Below are positions 33,788 through 43,800 of a DNA stretch of 64,000 nt, in pieces. A program made the translations under genes and the position numbers. Origin of the DNA: Mucilaginibacter pedocola. GTDB taxonomy: Bacteria > Bacteroidota > Bacteroidia > Sphingobacteriales > Sphingobacteriaceae. How positions within the stretch are numbered: the stretch's first letter is position 1; the number at the start of each line of letters is the position of its first letter. The notes beneath the pieces are model-generated. The model ran no database searches. It saw nothing but the letters and a program-made list of their open reading frames with translations, and was not told where the DNA came from. Where the stretch lies: the NCBI RefSeq assembly GCF_002013915.1, contig NZ_MBTF01000001.1, forward strand, positions 744,001-808,000. Reading direction: 5' to 3'.

Positions 33788-35035
33788 ATGGCAAGTCGCA
33801 TATTTCTCTTTTTGATGCTGATAACGGGCATGGCAACAGCCCAGCAAACCGATACTACCTTTTTAAAGAAGCTATTAGCCTCCCATCCCGAACTTTTCAG
33901 TGGCATCCTCAACCACCCGACCCAAAACGAGGTACAGATATTGTATACCCGGATAGATCGCGATAAAAACAATGTACCGCACTTCAGCAGCTACAGTTAC
34001 CGGCTAAATGCCAACCGCTACTTCTACCCTGCCAGTACTGTAAAATTGCCAACAGCCATTTTTGCGTTGGAGAAAATAAATGAAATAGGCCTTAAGAAAA
34101 TGAAGTCGGCAACTATGATAACCGACAGTGCATTCGCGGGGCAGAGCAAAGTGCTAAAGGATACGTCTTCGCAAAACGGGCTACCCTCAGTTGAAAACTA
34201 CATCAAGAAGATATTGCTTGTGAGCGATAATGATGCTTACAACCGCCTGTATGAGTTTATTGGGCGCGAAGAAATTAATAAAAAGCTAAAGAAGTACGGC
34301 TTGAATAACACCCGCATAGTTGGCAGGCTTGCCGTTGGCGATGGCGGCGAGAGCGCCCGAAATACTAACCCCGTGAGTTTTTACAATGGCAATAAACTGC
34401 TCTACAGCAAACCCGCCATACGCGATAGCGCCGACTACCCCATGGTGCTGGATAATATGGTACAAGGCAAAGGCTACCTGGACCGTAAGGACAGCCTTAT
34501 TATGCAACCCTTCAGTTTTGCAAACCTGAATGTTTACACCATCGAAGATCAGCAAATGGTGTTGCGCCGCTTGCTCTTCCCCGAAACCTTCCCCAAAGAA
34601 CAACGCTTTAACCTAACTGCCGACGACTATAAGTTCATTTACAAATACATGAGCATGTACCCAACCGAAAGCAACAAACCCACCTATCAATCGCCCGAAT
34701 ACTCACCTGCCTACTGCAAGTTTTTATACTATGGTGCCGATAGCCTGGCTGTGATGAACCCCGATGTACGGATCTTCAATAAAATTGGTGATTCGTACGG
34801 GTATGATATCGATAATGCCTACATAGTTGACTTTGCGCACAAGGTGGAGTTTATGCTGACTGCTGTTGTCAAATCTAACGAGGACGGCATACTGAACGAT
34901 AATAAATACGAGTACAAAACCGTTTGCCTGCCTTTTATGAAGAACCTTGGGCAGGTAATTATGCAATACGAATTAAGCCGCAAGAACAAGCATGTGCCCA
35001 ACCTCGCTAAGTTTAAATTTATTTACAAAAACTAA
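33788..35035 (+). CDS. secreted serine hydrolase, class A beta-lactamase-like
   Basis: 415 residues with a signal peptide (IFLFLMLITGMATAQ). ASTVKLPTA holds the Ser-x-x-Lys pair, and LVSDNDAYNRLYEF gives the Ser-Asp-Asn motif of class A beta-lactamases. It is about 120 residues longer than classical beta-lactamases, and a KTG box is not obvious, so I would not call it a resistance gene; a D-Ala-D-Ala or ester hydrolase is equally likely. It is divergent from the btuB operon. Confidence 0.75.
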   Translation: MASRIFLFLMLITGMATAQQTDTTFLKKLLASHPELFSGILNHPTQNEVQILYTRIDRDKNNVPHFSSYSYRLNANRYFYPASTVKLPTAIFALEKINEIGLKKMKSATMITDSAFAGQSKVLKDTSSQNGLPSVENYIKKILLVSDNDAYNRLYEFIGREEINKKLKKYGLNNTRIVGRLAVGDGGESARNTNPVSFYNGNKLLYSKPAIRDSADYPMVLDNMVQGKGYLDRKDSLIMQPFSFANLNVYTIEDQQMVLRRLLFPETFPKEQRFNLTADDYKFIYKYMSMYPTESNKPTYQSPEYSPAYCKFLYYGADSLAVMNPDVRIFNKIGDSYGYDIDNAYIVDFAHKVEFMLTAVVKSNEDGILNDNKYEYKTVCLPFMKNLGQVIMQYELSRKNKHVPNLAKFKFIYKN

Positions 35036-35105
35036 ATTTTGTTTAATTAAAAGCAAACCACAGGCTACCCATGCTGTTAAATAAGGTAAACAATTATTAA
35101 CCTAT

Positions 35106-35966
35106 ATGGCAACAGTAGCAATAAACAGATATAAGGGCCCGGCGCAATACCAGGGCGATAGCATCAATTTATCGGGTGTAGAACGCACCATTTCTATAGC
35201 CGGCGGTGTTAAACTGGCATTATCAGGCTTAAAGGGGATTTTTAAAAGCCCCTTTGCCAGCATCATTAAATTAGGCGCAAGCGGTTACCTCATCAACCGT
35301 GGGCTAACCGGGCACTGCGACCTGTACTCGGCCATTGGCCGCAACTCTACCGAACCGGTTAACGTTAATATCCGTTCGAGCTATTTCATCAACAAACCAA
35401 GGCACGAGATATACGATTTTTGGCGCAAGCTTGATAACCTGCCGCTGTTTATGAAGCACTTGAAGAGTGTAGAAATAATAGACAGCAAACGCTCGCATTG
35501 GGTACTGCAATTGGCCAACGGCACGCCAACCATCAGTTGGGATGCCGAGATAGTGCACGACGAACCGGGCTATATGATAGGCTGGAGTTCGTTACCTAAC
35601 TCGCTCATTGATAATGCAGGCAAGGTACGCTTTCAGGACGGGCCAGATGGTGAGGGAACCCTGGTCGATATCACCATTTCTTATCTGCCACCGGCGGGCG
35701 GGTTCGGCGGCAGCATAGCGCACATCCTTAACCCGGTTTTCAAAAATATGGTTGATAATGATGTACGCAACTTTAAACAGTACATGGACTTATCCGACGG
35801 GTATACCCATTACGACGAACCGGATGCCTACGTGGTTGAAGGTATTGTTATTGAAGAAGTAGAACCCAGCTACCAGGAGCAAGCTGAGCAAACCGAACAA
35901 CCTGCAGCCCAACAAGAGGATAACACAGAAAGAAGGAATTGGGAGAATGTTGGGAGTAATGTTTAG
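35106..35966 (+). CDS. SRPBCC (polyketide cyclase/dehydrase-like) protein with DUF2892-like N-terminus
   Basis: 286 residues. Residues 20-75 (VERTISIAGGVKLALSGLKG and ASGYLINRGLTGHC) look like the DUF2892 membrane hairpin. Residues 90-235 form an SRPBCC domain, a hydrophobic pocket fold, starting SSYFINKPRHEIYDFWRKL. The end is Glu/Gln-rich and likely disordered. Its ligand is unknown. In related bacteria such proteins are often stress-induced, but nothing here shows that. Confidence 0.8.
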   Translation: MATVAINRYKGPAQYQGDSINLSGVERTISIAGGVKLALSGLKGIFKSPFASIIKLGASGYLINRGLTGHCDLYSAIGRNSTEPVNVNIRSSYFINKPRHEIYDFWRKLDNLPLFMKHLKSVEIIDSKRSHWVLQLANGTPTISWDAEIVHDEPGYMIGWSSLPNSLIDNAGKVRFQDGPDGEGTLVDITISYLPPAGGFGGSIAHILNPVFKNMVDNDVRNFKQYMDLSDGYTHYDEPDAYVVEGIVIEEVEPSYQEQAEQTEQPAAQQEDNTERRNWENVGSNV

Positions 35967-35983
35967 TACACCTTACCGCCGTT

Positions 35984-36140
35984 ATGTCATTTCGACGAAC
36001 AGCGTGTAGGGAAAGTGTGGGTGCGTGAGGAGAAATCCTGTTCATTATGCAAAGCCGTTATGCAAAGCGCTCGTGTCGTATCCAACAAGATTTCTCACCC
36101 TCTTCCGCCCTCCCCCTCGCTTCAGGGTTCGAAATGACAT
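35984..36140. repeat. 157-bp dispersed element with ATGTCATTTCGA ends
   Basis: ATGTCATTTCGA (35984-35995) and TCGAAATGACAT (36129-36140) are perfect 12-bp terminal inverted repeats. Internal arms GAGGAGAAATC (36028 area) and GATTTCTC also pair. No coding capacity. The shape resembles a MITE or a REP-type mobile unit spread by a transposase elsewhere. Confidence 0.8.
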
Positions 36141-36168
36141 GGGGACTAAAGAAATAAACTTCACAAAC

Positions 36169-36199
36169 AAAAACGGCCCCGAATTTTCGGGGCCGTTTT
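36169..36199 (-). terminator. terminator of the thrS-infC-rpmI-rplT operon
   Basis: AAAACGGCCCC and GGGGCCGTTTT pair over 11 bases with an eight-base loop; on the minus strand it ends in TTTT and lies 22 bp after rplT. Confidence 0.92.
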
Positions 36200-36221
36200 C
36201 TATATAAGAACCTTTGGTTTC

Positions 36222-36566
36222 TTATTTCACAGCATCAATAACAGCTTTGAAAGCGTCAGGATGGTTCATGGCTAAGTCAGCTAATACTTTACGGTTCAAA
36301 CCGATTTCTTTAGCGGCTAATTTGCCAATTAATTGTGAGTAAGAAATGCCGTGCTGGCGTGCACCTGCGTTGATACGTTGTATCCACAAAGCGCGGAATT
36401 CTCTTTTTTTGGTTTTACGGTCGCGGTAAGCGTACTGTAAACCTTTTTCTACTGTGTTTTTAGCAATGGTGTAAACCTTGCTGCGCGAACCCCAATAACC
36501 TTTGGCGAGGTTCATGATCCTTTTGCGGCGGCGTCTTGATGCTACTGCATTTACTGAACGTGGCAT
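36222..36566 (-). CDS. rplT: 50S ribosomal protein L20
   Basis: 114 residues, full length. The basic N-terminus ([18 protein letters not shown]) and the [20 protein letters not shown] helix are characteristic. L20 is needed for assembly of the 50S subunit and represses its own operon in several bacteria. Last gene of thrS-infC-rpmI-rplT, followed by a strong terminator. Confidence 0.97.
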   Translation of the reverse strand: MPRSVNAVASRRRRKRIMNLAKGYWGSRSKVYTIAKNTVEKGLQYAYRDRKTKKREFRALWIQRINAGARQHGISYSQLIGKLAAKEIGLNRKVLADLAMNHPDAFKAVIDAVK

Positions 36567-36642
36567 GTGTTGTTGTTTTTGGTAGTGAGTGTCCCTTTAC
36601 GGAAGCTTGTTACTCTAATACCTGGTTAAAAAAATTGTTTAA

Positions 36643-36843
36643 TTACTTTCCGATACAAAGCATACGTTTTACGTTACCAAGGTCAGCAACAGACACTAAG
36701 CTGGTGTGGCCTAAGTTACGCTTACGTTTGGTCGACATCTTGGTTAAGATGTGGCTTTTGTATGCGTTTTTACGGGCAATTTTACCGGTTCCAGTAAGCT
36801 TAAAGCGCTTTTTGGCACTGGAATTGGTTTTCATTTTTGGCAT
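36643..36843 (-). CDS. rpmI: 50S ribosomal protein L35
   Basis: 66 residues starting [20 protein letters not shown], the standard L35 beginning, with the basic [18 protein letters not shown] middle. It is 76 bp before rplT in the classical translation operon. Confidence 0.97.
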   Translation of the reverse strand: MPKMKTNSSAKKRFKLTGTGKIARKNAYKSHILTKMSTKRKRNLGHTSLVSVADLGNVKRMLCIGK

Positions 36844-36948
36844 AACTCTCTATTTGTTTGTTTTTTAGATATTCACGTTTCTCAACGTTTTATTTTAAAC
36901 TGCCTTTTTCATCTGCACATTTGCACATCTGAAACCTGCACATCTATT

Positions 36949-37515
36949 TTACTTCTTCGCTGCCTTAGGCGCTACGGTCAGGAACATTCTCTTCCCTTCC
37001 AGCTTTGGCAATTGTTCTACCTTGCCTACTTCTTCCAAAGCTTGTGCAAAACGCAGCAGCAATATCTCGCCCTGCTCTTTGTACACAATGGCACGGCCTT
37101 TAAAGTGTACGTATGCCCTTACCTTTTCGCCTGCTTCCAAAAAGTTGGTAGCGTGTTTCAGCTTAAAGTTAAAGTCGTGGTCGTCGGTGTTCGGCCCGAA
37201 GCGTATCTCCTTAATAACCGTTTGCTTGGCGTTGCTTTTTATCTCTTTTAGCTTCTTCTTTTGCTCGTAAATAAACTTATTGTAATCAGTTACTTTACAA
37301 ACCGGTGGGTTAGCGTTGGGAGATATCTCAACAAGGTCGAGTTCCAGCTCATTGGCAATGGCAAGTGCATCCCTTAAAGAATACACACCCTGCTCAATGT
37401 TATCACCCACAAGGCGAACTTCCTGAGCTCTGATGAACTGGTTGATGTTATGTTCGGCTTCTTTTTTCTTAAAGGGGAGCCTGGGTCCTCTGTTGAAAGG
37501 TTTGTTTAATGCCAA
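36949..37515 (-). CDS. infC: translation initiation factor IF-3
   Basis: 188 residues with both IF-3 domains: [17 protein letters not shown] at the N-terminus, the linker helix [16 protein letters not shown] and the C-terminal [12 protein letters not shown] segment. The only credible start codon is TTG at 37515, six bases after the thrS stop; an in-frame stop lies just above it and there is no ATG in the conserved N-terminus. Rare starts (AUU in E. coli) allow IF-3 to limit its own synthesis, so the TTG fits autoregulation. Confidence 0.95.
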   Translation of the reverse strand: MALNKPFNRGPRLPFKKKEAEHNINQFIRAQEVRLVGDNIEQGVYSLRDALAIANELELDLVEISPNANPPVCKVTDYNKFIYEQKKKLKEIKSNAKQTVIKEIRFGPNTDDHDFNFKLKHATNFLEAGEKVRAYVHFKGRAIVYKEQGEILLLRFAQALEEVGKVEQLPKLEGKRMFLTVAPKAAKK

Positions 37516-37521
37516 GTTATG

Positions 37522-39447
37522 TTATACTGTTATTTCTTTAATTATCTGTTGTTTCAGTTCCTCAATGCTCATGCTGCCCAAATCGCCCTGGCCATGTTTA
37601 CGAACCGAAACCTGCCCTTCAGCCTCTTCCTTTTCGCCCACAATAAGCATGTAAGGGATCTTTTTAACTTCAGCGTCGCGTATTTTACGCCCGATTTTCT
37701 CGTCCCTGAAATCAATTAGCCCGCAAATATCGGAATTTTTCAATTCATCTGAAAGTTTTTTCGCATAATCTTCATATTTTTCAGATATAGGCAAAATAAT
37801 GAATTGCTCCGGAGATAACCACAGCGGGAAATTACCCGCGCAGTGTTCTATCAACACCGCAATAAAGCGCTCCATTGACCCAAACGGCGCACGGTGGATC
37901 ATTACCGGGCGGTGCTTCATGTTATCGCTGCCGGTGTATTCCAATTCGAAACGCTCCGGCAGATTATAATCTACCTGTATGGTACCCAATTGCCATTTAC
38001 GGCCAAGGGCATCTTTCACCATAAAGTCGAGCTTCGGGCCGTAAAATGCAGCTTCGCCAGTCTCAACAACAGTAGTTAAACCTTTTTCGGCTGCCGATTC
38101 TATTATTGCCGCTTCGGCAAGCGCCCAGTTTTCGTCGGTACCAATGTATTTGGTTTTGTTCTCCGGGTCGCGTAAGGATACCTGTGCAGTATAGTTCTCA
38201 AAGCCAAGGGCGTTGAATACGTATAACACCAGATCTATCACCTTCTTAAACTCTTCCTTCACCTGGTCGGGGCGGCAGAATAAGTGGGCATCATCCTGCG
38301 TAAAGCCACGTACGCGGGTTAAACCATGTAACTCGCCGCTTTGCTCGTAACGGTAAACTGTACCAAACTCAGCAAAACGAACCGGAAGGTCCTTATACGA
38401 GCGTGGTTTTGTTTTATATATCTCGCAGTGGTGCGGGCAGTTCATGGGTTTCAGCAGAAACTCCTCCCCTTCCTGCGGGGTACGTATCGGCTGGAACGAA
38501 TCGGCACCATACTTTTCGTAGTGGCCCGAAGTTACATACAGGTTTTTGTGGCCAATATGCGGAGTTATCACCTGCTCGTAACCTGCTTTTACCTGTGCAC
38601 GTTGCAGGAAATTTTGCAAGCGCTCGCGCAACGCAGTACCTTTTGGCAACCACAATGGTAAGCCCATGCCTACCTTTTCACTGAAAGCAAAAAGCTCCAG
38701 CTCTTTACCTAATTTACGGTGGTCGCGTTTTTTAGCTTCCTCAATTAAAGTAAGGTACTCGGTAAGTTCGCTTGCTTTAGGGAAGGTTACGCCATAAATA
38801 CGGGTAAGCTGCTTGCGGCTTTCGTCGCCACGCCAGTAAGCACCGGCAAGGCTCATCAGCTTAGCAGCCTTTATAAAACCTGTGTTAGGGATATGCGGAC
38901 CGCGGCACAGGTCGGTGAAATTACCCTGGGTATAAAAAGTTATAGCGCCATCGGGCAGGTCTTTTATCAGGTCGAGTTTGTACTCGTCGTTCTTTTCGGT
39001 AAAGTACTCTATCGCATCAGCTTTACTCACCGGCTTGCGGATGTATTCGCTTTTGGTTTTGGCCAGCTCGATCATCTTATCTTCGATCTTTTTAAAATCG
39101 TCGGACGAGAGGGTTTTGTCGCCAAAATCTACATCGTAATAAAAACCTGTTTCAATAGCAGGGCCGATACCGAATTTAGTACCCGGATACAATGCCTCCA
39201 GCGCCTCGGCCAATAAGTGGGCCGACGAGTGCCAGTAGGTAGATTTACCTTTAGGGTCGTTCCAGGTTAATAATTTAACGGCAGAATCTTCTTCTATCGG
39301 GCGGCTTGCATCCCATACTTCGCCGTTTACTTCGGCGGCTAAAACGTTACGGGCCAAACCTTCGGAGATAGACTGCGCTATCTGCATGGGAGTGATTCCC
39401 TTGTCGTACTGACGAACGGAACCATCAGGGAGAGTAATACTAATCAT
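37522..39447 (-). CDS. thrS: threonyl-tRNA synthetase
   Basis: 641 residues, full length. It has the N-terminal TGS domain, the editing domain, the class II core with motif 2 ([18 protein letters not shown]), the MNCPHH zinc-site residues and motif 3 (PFGSMERF). The C-terminal anticodon-binding domain ends [12 protein letters not shown]. Heads the thrS-infC-rpmI-rplT operon. No T-box or tRNA-like leader was apparent upstream, though the 147-bp gap to the next gene may hold a promoter. Confidence 0.97.
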   Translation of the reverse strand: MISITLPDGSVRQYDKGITPMQIAQSISEGLARNVLAAEVNGEVWDASRPIEEDSAVKLLTWNDPKGKSTYWHSSAHLLAEALEALYPGTKFGIGPAIETGFYYDVDFGDKTLSSDDFKKIEDKMIELAKTKSEYIRKPVSKADAIEYFTEKNDEYKLDLIKDLPDGAITFYTQGNFTDLCRGPHIPNTGFIKAAKLMSLAGAYWRGDESRKQLTRIYGVTFPKASELTEYLTLIEEAKKRDHRKLGKELELFAFSEKVGMGLPLWLPKGTALRERLQNFLQRAQVKAGYEQVITPHIGHKNLYVTSGHYEKYGADSFQPIRTPQEGEEFLLKPMNCPHHCEIYKTKPRSYKDLPVRFAEFGTVYRYEQSGELHGLTRVRGFTQDDAHLFCRPDQVKEEFKKVIDLVLYVFNALGFENYTAQVSLRDPENKTKYIGTDENWALAEAAIIESAAEKGLTTVVETGEAAFYGPKLDFMVKDALGRKWQLGTIQVDYNLPERFELEYTGSDNMKHRPVMIHRAPFGSMERFIAVLIEHCAGNFPLWLSPEQFIILPISEKYEDYAKKLSDELKNSDICGLIDFRDEKIGRKIRDAEVKKIPYMLIVGEKEEAEGQVSVRKHGQGDLGSMSIEELKQQIIKEITV

Positions 39448-39594
39448 CTACAACTATGATCTAAAAGTTTATAAAAATGAACCATCGAAAATCGCATACT
39501 AACGCGATTTAACATTTGCGCAAATGTAGGAAAATTTATGTGGAGGGAAAGTAAATTGTGGGATTTGAGCAACGAGAGAAAGATTGATAGTTTA

Positions 39595-40065
39595 TCATTC
39601 GAAAATGATCATATTTTTACTTTGGCGATAATCCAATTTACCATTATCGACATTATCGAAAACAATGTACCGACCTCGTGAGGTATTTATTATGAACTCC
39701 TGTTTTCTATTATTAAAATTTAATTCCACATAAACAATTTCAGATTTGATCTTAATGTTCTTGATCGTTTTACTTTCAGATGTATGCACAAAATATCTGC
39801 CTTTTTTTTTCGAGATGAGTATTTCTGGCTGTGCAAGCCCAATTATCGAGCTTGTTAATTGCGCTCCTTTAAAAATGAGGGAATCATTAATGGACACATC
39901 TACTGTGTCGTTTTTAAACCAGTCTCCAAACAAAACATTAAGATACAGGCTATCGGGTGGTTGCCTATGCGATTGAGCCTGGCAAGTACCGCTCCAATAC
40001 AAAGGCAAGATCAACATGGCGATAAAAACAGCCAGAGCCCGGTAATTAGAGTATCTGTTAATCAT
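39595..40065 (-). CDS. secreted hypothetical protein
   Basis: 156 residues. The N-terminus has a signal peptide (LAVFIAMLILPLYWSGTCQAQ) and the mature part alternates in short beta stretches (ILISKKKGRYFVHT and EIVYVELNFNNRKQEFII). No family recognised. A+T-rich relative to neighbours. It stands alone in a gap between thrS and a divergent gene. Confidence 0.6.
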   Translation of the reverse strand: MINRYSNYRALAVFIAMLILPLYWSGTCQAQSHRQPPDSLYLNVLFGDWFKNDTVDVSINDSLIFKGAQLTSSIIGLAQPEILISKKKGRYFVHTSESKTIKNIKIKSEIVYVELNFNNRKQEFIINTSRGRYIVFDNVDNGKLDYRQSKNMIIFE

Positions 40066-40207
40066 ATTTATATATGTTGATTATGGGCGTTGGGCATTAA
40101 TCAAATTTAACCCATAAATTAAAACTTAACAAAAAGATAATTACCCATTTCATTCTTTTCCTTACTTTCACCACAACCAAATCGCACAAAAGCCCTCATT
40201 AAAAACC

Positions 40208-40804
40208 ATGATCATTTACGGTACCAAAGCCAAAGTTTTATTAACCGAAGCAGTGAACGATAGCTGCCCCAACTGTAATACACATAACCTGTATATGAAT
40301 GTGCTGCAGAAATGGGCGCATATTTTTTGGATACCCACCTTCCCTATTGGCAAAACGGGTGTTTCGCAATGCACGCATTGCCAGCAAACGTTGCAGTTGA
40401 AGCAAATGCCGCCATCATTAAAATTGAGCTACGATAACCTGAAACTGCAAACCAAAACCCCGGTGTGGACGTTCTCCGGCATTGTTGTGATAGCGGGCAT
40501 TTTCATATTTGCCACTATACACGGTAAGCAAAATGCTGAGCGTATAACCAAGCTTATCCCGGCCTTGCAAAAGAATGATGTGCTGCATTTAAAATTGACC
40601 GATAACGCCTACAGCCTATCAAAAGTTACCCGTATAAACCGAGACACGGTATTTTTTGTGAACAACAAATATCAAACCGACCGCGCAAGTGGGCTGAACG
40701 ACCTAAAAACAAAGGAATACGATACCGAGGAACGCTTTCTTACAGTTGCCGACTTAAAGGCCATGAACAGTAAAGATGAAGTTTTAGATATCGACAGGGA
40801 TTAA
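40208..40804 (+). CDS. zinc-ribbon membrane protein of unknown function
   Basis: 198 residues. CPNC (near residue 20) and CTHC (near residue 56) form a zinc ribbon, followed by one membrane helix (WTFSGIVVIAGIFIFATI, residues 82-99) and an outer or inner domain with KVTRINRDTVFFVNN. The layout of an N-terminal cytoplasmic ribbon and a single helix recurs in Bacteroidetes proteins without known roles. It lies alone before a convergent gene. Confidence 0.7.
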   Translation: MIIYGTKAKVLLTEAVNDSCPNCNTHNLYMNVLQKWAHIFWIPTFPIGKTGVSQCTHCQQTLQLKQMPPSLKLSYDNLKLQTKTPVWTFSGIVVIAGIFIFATIHGKQNAERITKLIPALQKNDVLHLKLTDNAYSLSKVTRINRDTVFFVNNKYQTDRASGLNDLKTKEYDTEERFLTVADLKAMNSKDEVLDIDRD

Positions 40805-40844
40805 CCTGCTACGGCTTATGTAATACAGCTGGTCTTCCAGCTTT

Positions 40845-43800
40845 TTATTTAACGGTATACCTATAAACCTGCCGGCCAATGTTTCCGTCGGCATCTATAC
40901 CTTCTATCACCACACGGTAGGTACCTTTACCATCTGCATTGAAATACTCCAGCGTGGCGTTGCCCCGTGTGTCGGTTGTTAACTCGGGTTGCCAATAAAT
41001 GGTGCTGCGCAAATCGGCCATGGTACTATTGGTAGTTGCGGCTTCGTATTTAGGTGCGTAAAACTCGCGTGCTTTATAAAATCCTGTGGCCGTATAAGTA
41101 ACAATACCCGGGGCATAGCCGGTGTATAAATTATTTCCACGGGCAGTTTTGGTAGTTACAATTACAACGCCGCCCTTTGCTCGCGGCCCGTAGGCGGCAC
41201 CATAAGCTGTACCCAGCCCTACTTCTACACTTTCCACATTCTCTACCTGTAGTTGGGTTAAAAACTGCGGATAGTCATCCATGGTAATGCCATCCACAAC
41301 GATCAGCATATTGTCCTTTGCAGCATCAATTTTGCTTATCCCTGCGCGTCGTGATACCATAACGTTATTCATAAACTGAACGCCAACCACCTTTGCCCGT
41401 AACGCGTCATACAAATTTGCATAGCCTTGAAGTTTTTCCAGATCTTTAGGGCCAACAACCTGGTCGGCATTGCCGGGGCCATTCAAATTTTGCGAGTGTA
41501 TTAATCCTGCAGCGGGGTCTTTCTTTTCTTTTATAGTTACAGTTTTTAGCGCATTTACCTTGTTAAAACCAAATTTACCTTGCTCCTCAGTGTATTGTTT
41601 ATTGTTTTGCAGGTAAGCTTGCATATCCTTCCCCGCAAAAATTGCATCATCGGTTTTAAGCCCGGCCAATGGCAAAAGTACTGGCGCGGTGGGCTTATCC
41701 AGCTCTATCTTAACATTACTGCCGTTGGTCGCCGTGCGCGCTTTTACCACAAACCTTACGGTATCTGCAAAACTCAAACGGTCGAAAACGAACCTGCCGT
41801 TGGCATCGGTAAGTGTGTCCAGCATCATCAATCCGTTTATTTTTCCCAGTAACGATACTTTCCCATTGGCTACAGGCTTACCGCTGTTAGTGGTTACCCG
41901 GCCGGATATTTGCAGGCCTTCTTCGGGCGTCTGCGCATTTGTTGGATAGCCATTATTGAGCAACTTTTTCCATTCGAACCGCCTGTAACCGTGCGTAAGC
42001 ATCACCAGGTCAAGGTCTGCTGCGGTTTTATCATTGGGGTCGGTAAAATAATAGTTCGGTTGCTCTATGTGGCCTTTAAGGTCGGAAGTAAGCAAAAGAT
42101 CGGTCAGGATTGTAGCTTCGTTATTTTCGTCAACTTTAACAACATCCTCGTTTATTACTGATGCTGAAAAGTGGCCCTGCGCTACTTCACCTTTACCATT
42201 CACCACATTCATGCTGATGGTTATTTTTTCGCGCGGCTGGTAGTCCTGCTGGCTGCGGGTTAAGTTAAGCTTCAGTTGGTCGTCGTTTTGCACAAATGCT
42301 AAACGCTCGCAAAGCGGCTCGCCGGTTGCTGTAAAAAGGGTAATAGTGGCCACACCTGTGCGTAACTCGTTCTTTATTACCTCCAGGGTCAACTCGGGTT
42401 TGTCTAACTTACATACATAGCTGGTTAACTCGCCGCCCGACACTACCATCAGCCTGAATATTTTATCCCTATTGTCTTTGTAGAAGGCCTTGTTAGCGTT
42501 AATTTTTACCGTGAACGCCCGAGTAACATCGCCTACGTTAATAGCTATTCCTTTTTCGGTGCTTTTGGGCAACTGCAGCGTATCAACATTACCATTAGCA
42601 AAAGTTACAACCGCTTTGTAGGAAGCCCCCTCTTTAGCATCCAACATAAAATAGCCCATTCCTAAATGGGTGGTGCTAAAGCTGCCTGCTTCTTTATTTT
42701 TATCATCAAATACTACGCCTTTAGCGCCGGCACCTAAGCCGTCCGGGGCGAGGGCCTTAAATGCTACTTTAGATTTTATCCCGGCCACAATGCTTCCGCC
42801 TTCCGGGAAAAACTGAATAACCGGCCTTGCTTTTTTAACAAGCCGGTTTGCAGAATTTGCAGCAGGCAGACTATTGTTTGCCGATACTATCGGGATAACC
42901 CTGTCGAAGGCATATTCGGGAGCGTTACTTTGGGTTAGCTGCGTGTAAGCATGCAGGCGATAGTTGCCTTGTTGTAATGTAGCCGGTAAAGCAATATCGC
43001 CGCGGGCCATACAATTACTAAGCTGTAATTTTATGGAGGTGATAGTTTTGTTAGAGGCATCGGCCAGGTCAACATACAATACGCCGCTTAACTGCGATGG
43101 CCGGTGTGTTTCGGCTTGTGTTACGTAGGCTTTAAAATATAAGGTATCGTTGGCGGCATAATAAGGTTTATCGCAATGCAGGTAAATTTTTTCTACAACA
43201 TTGGTATCTGTAAGCTTTTTTAGTTTCGAAGTTAAATTATTCACCAGGCTGCTGTCGCCATCAGCTATTGCCGAACCAGCGGGCTCATAATCTACAGGTA
43301 ACAAGCCGGCCAGCCTGTTTTTTAGCCACGCCCCATCAAAGGAAAGGCTCCGCGGATTGTAAACAGAACCATTACTGTCAAAAAATGCTTCGGGATCATT
43401 AAACGTTACTACAGTAGTGCTTTTATTGGCTGCCTCTGAGAGCCTGCCCATCCCTACACGATCAAAGTGGCGGTGTTTGTTATAGGTGATGTACAATGCG
43501 TCGTTACTGCACTCGAGCGAGAATTTCCCCCGCTGCGCGGTGTTATTAACGATATCTGCCTTGTTTAACTGAAATTCGATCAGTGTAGGGTAAAACCTTG
43601 GCATTTTTTGCCGTCCTAACCATACCGATAACGAATCTTTGTACTTCTTATCATCTTTTTTAAGGATGTTGTAAACCCGTATCTTCTCGTTGATGATGCT
43701 ATCGGCCGGGCGCTTCATGTTAGCCGCCAGGCGCCAAACCCTAAACCCATCCTCCTCTATGCGGTTGTTTAGTGCCGAGCGTAAAAAATGCATTTGCGAG

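Noticed and set aside
33788..35035. Beta-lactamase antibiotic resistance gene
   Set aside because: The chain is too long and a KTG box is not evident, so only a serine hydrolase call is supported.
38414..38653. Frames opposite thrS and other long genes
   Set aside because: All lie within conserved genes in other registers and carry no independent signals.
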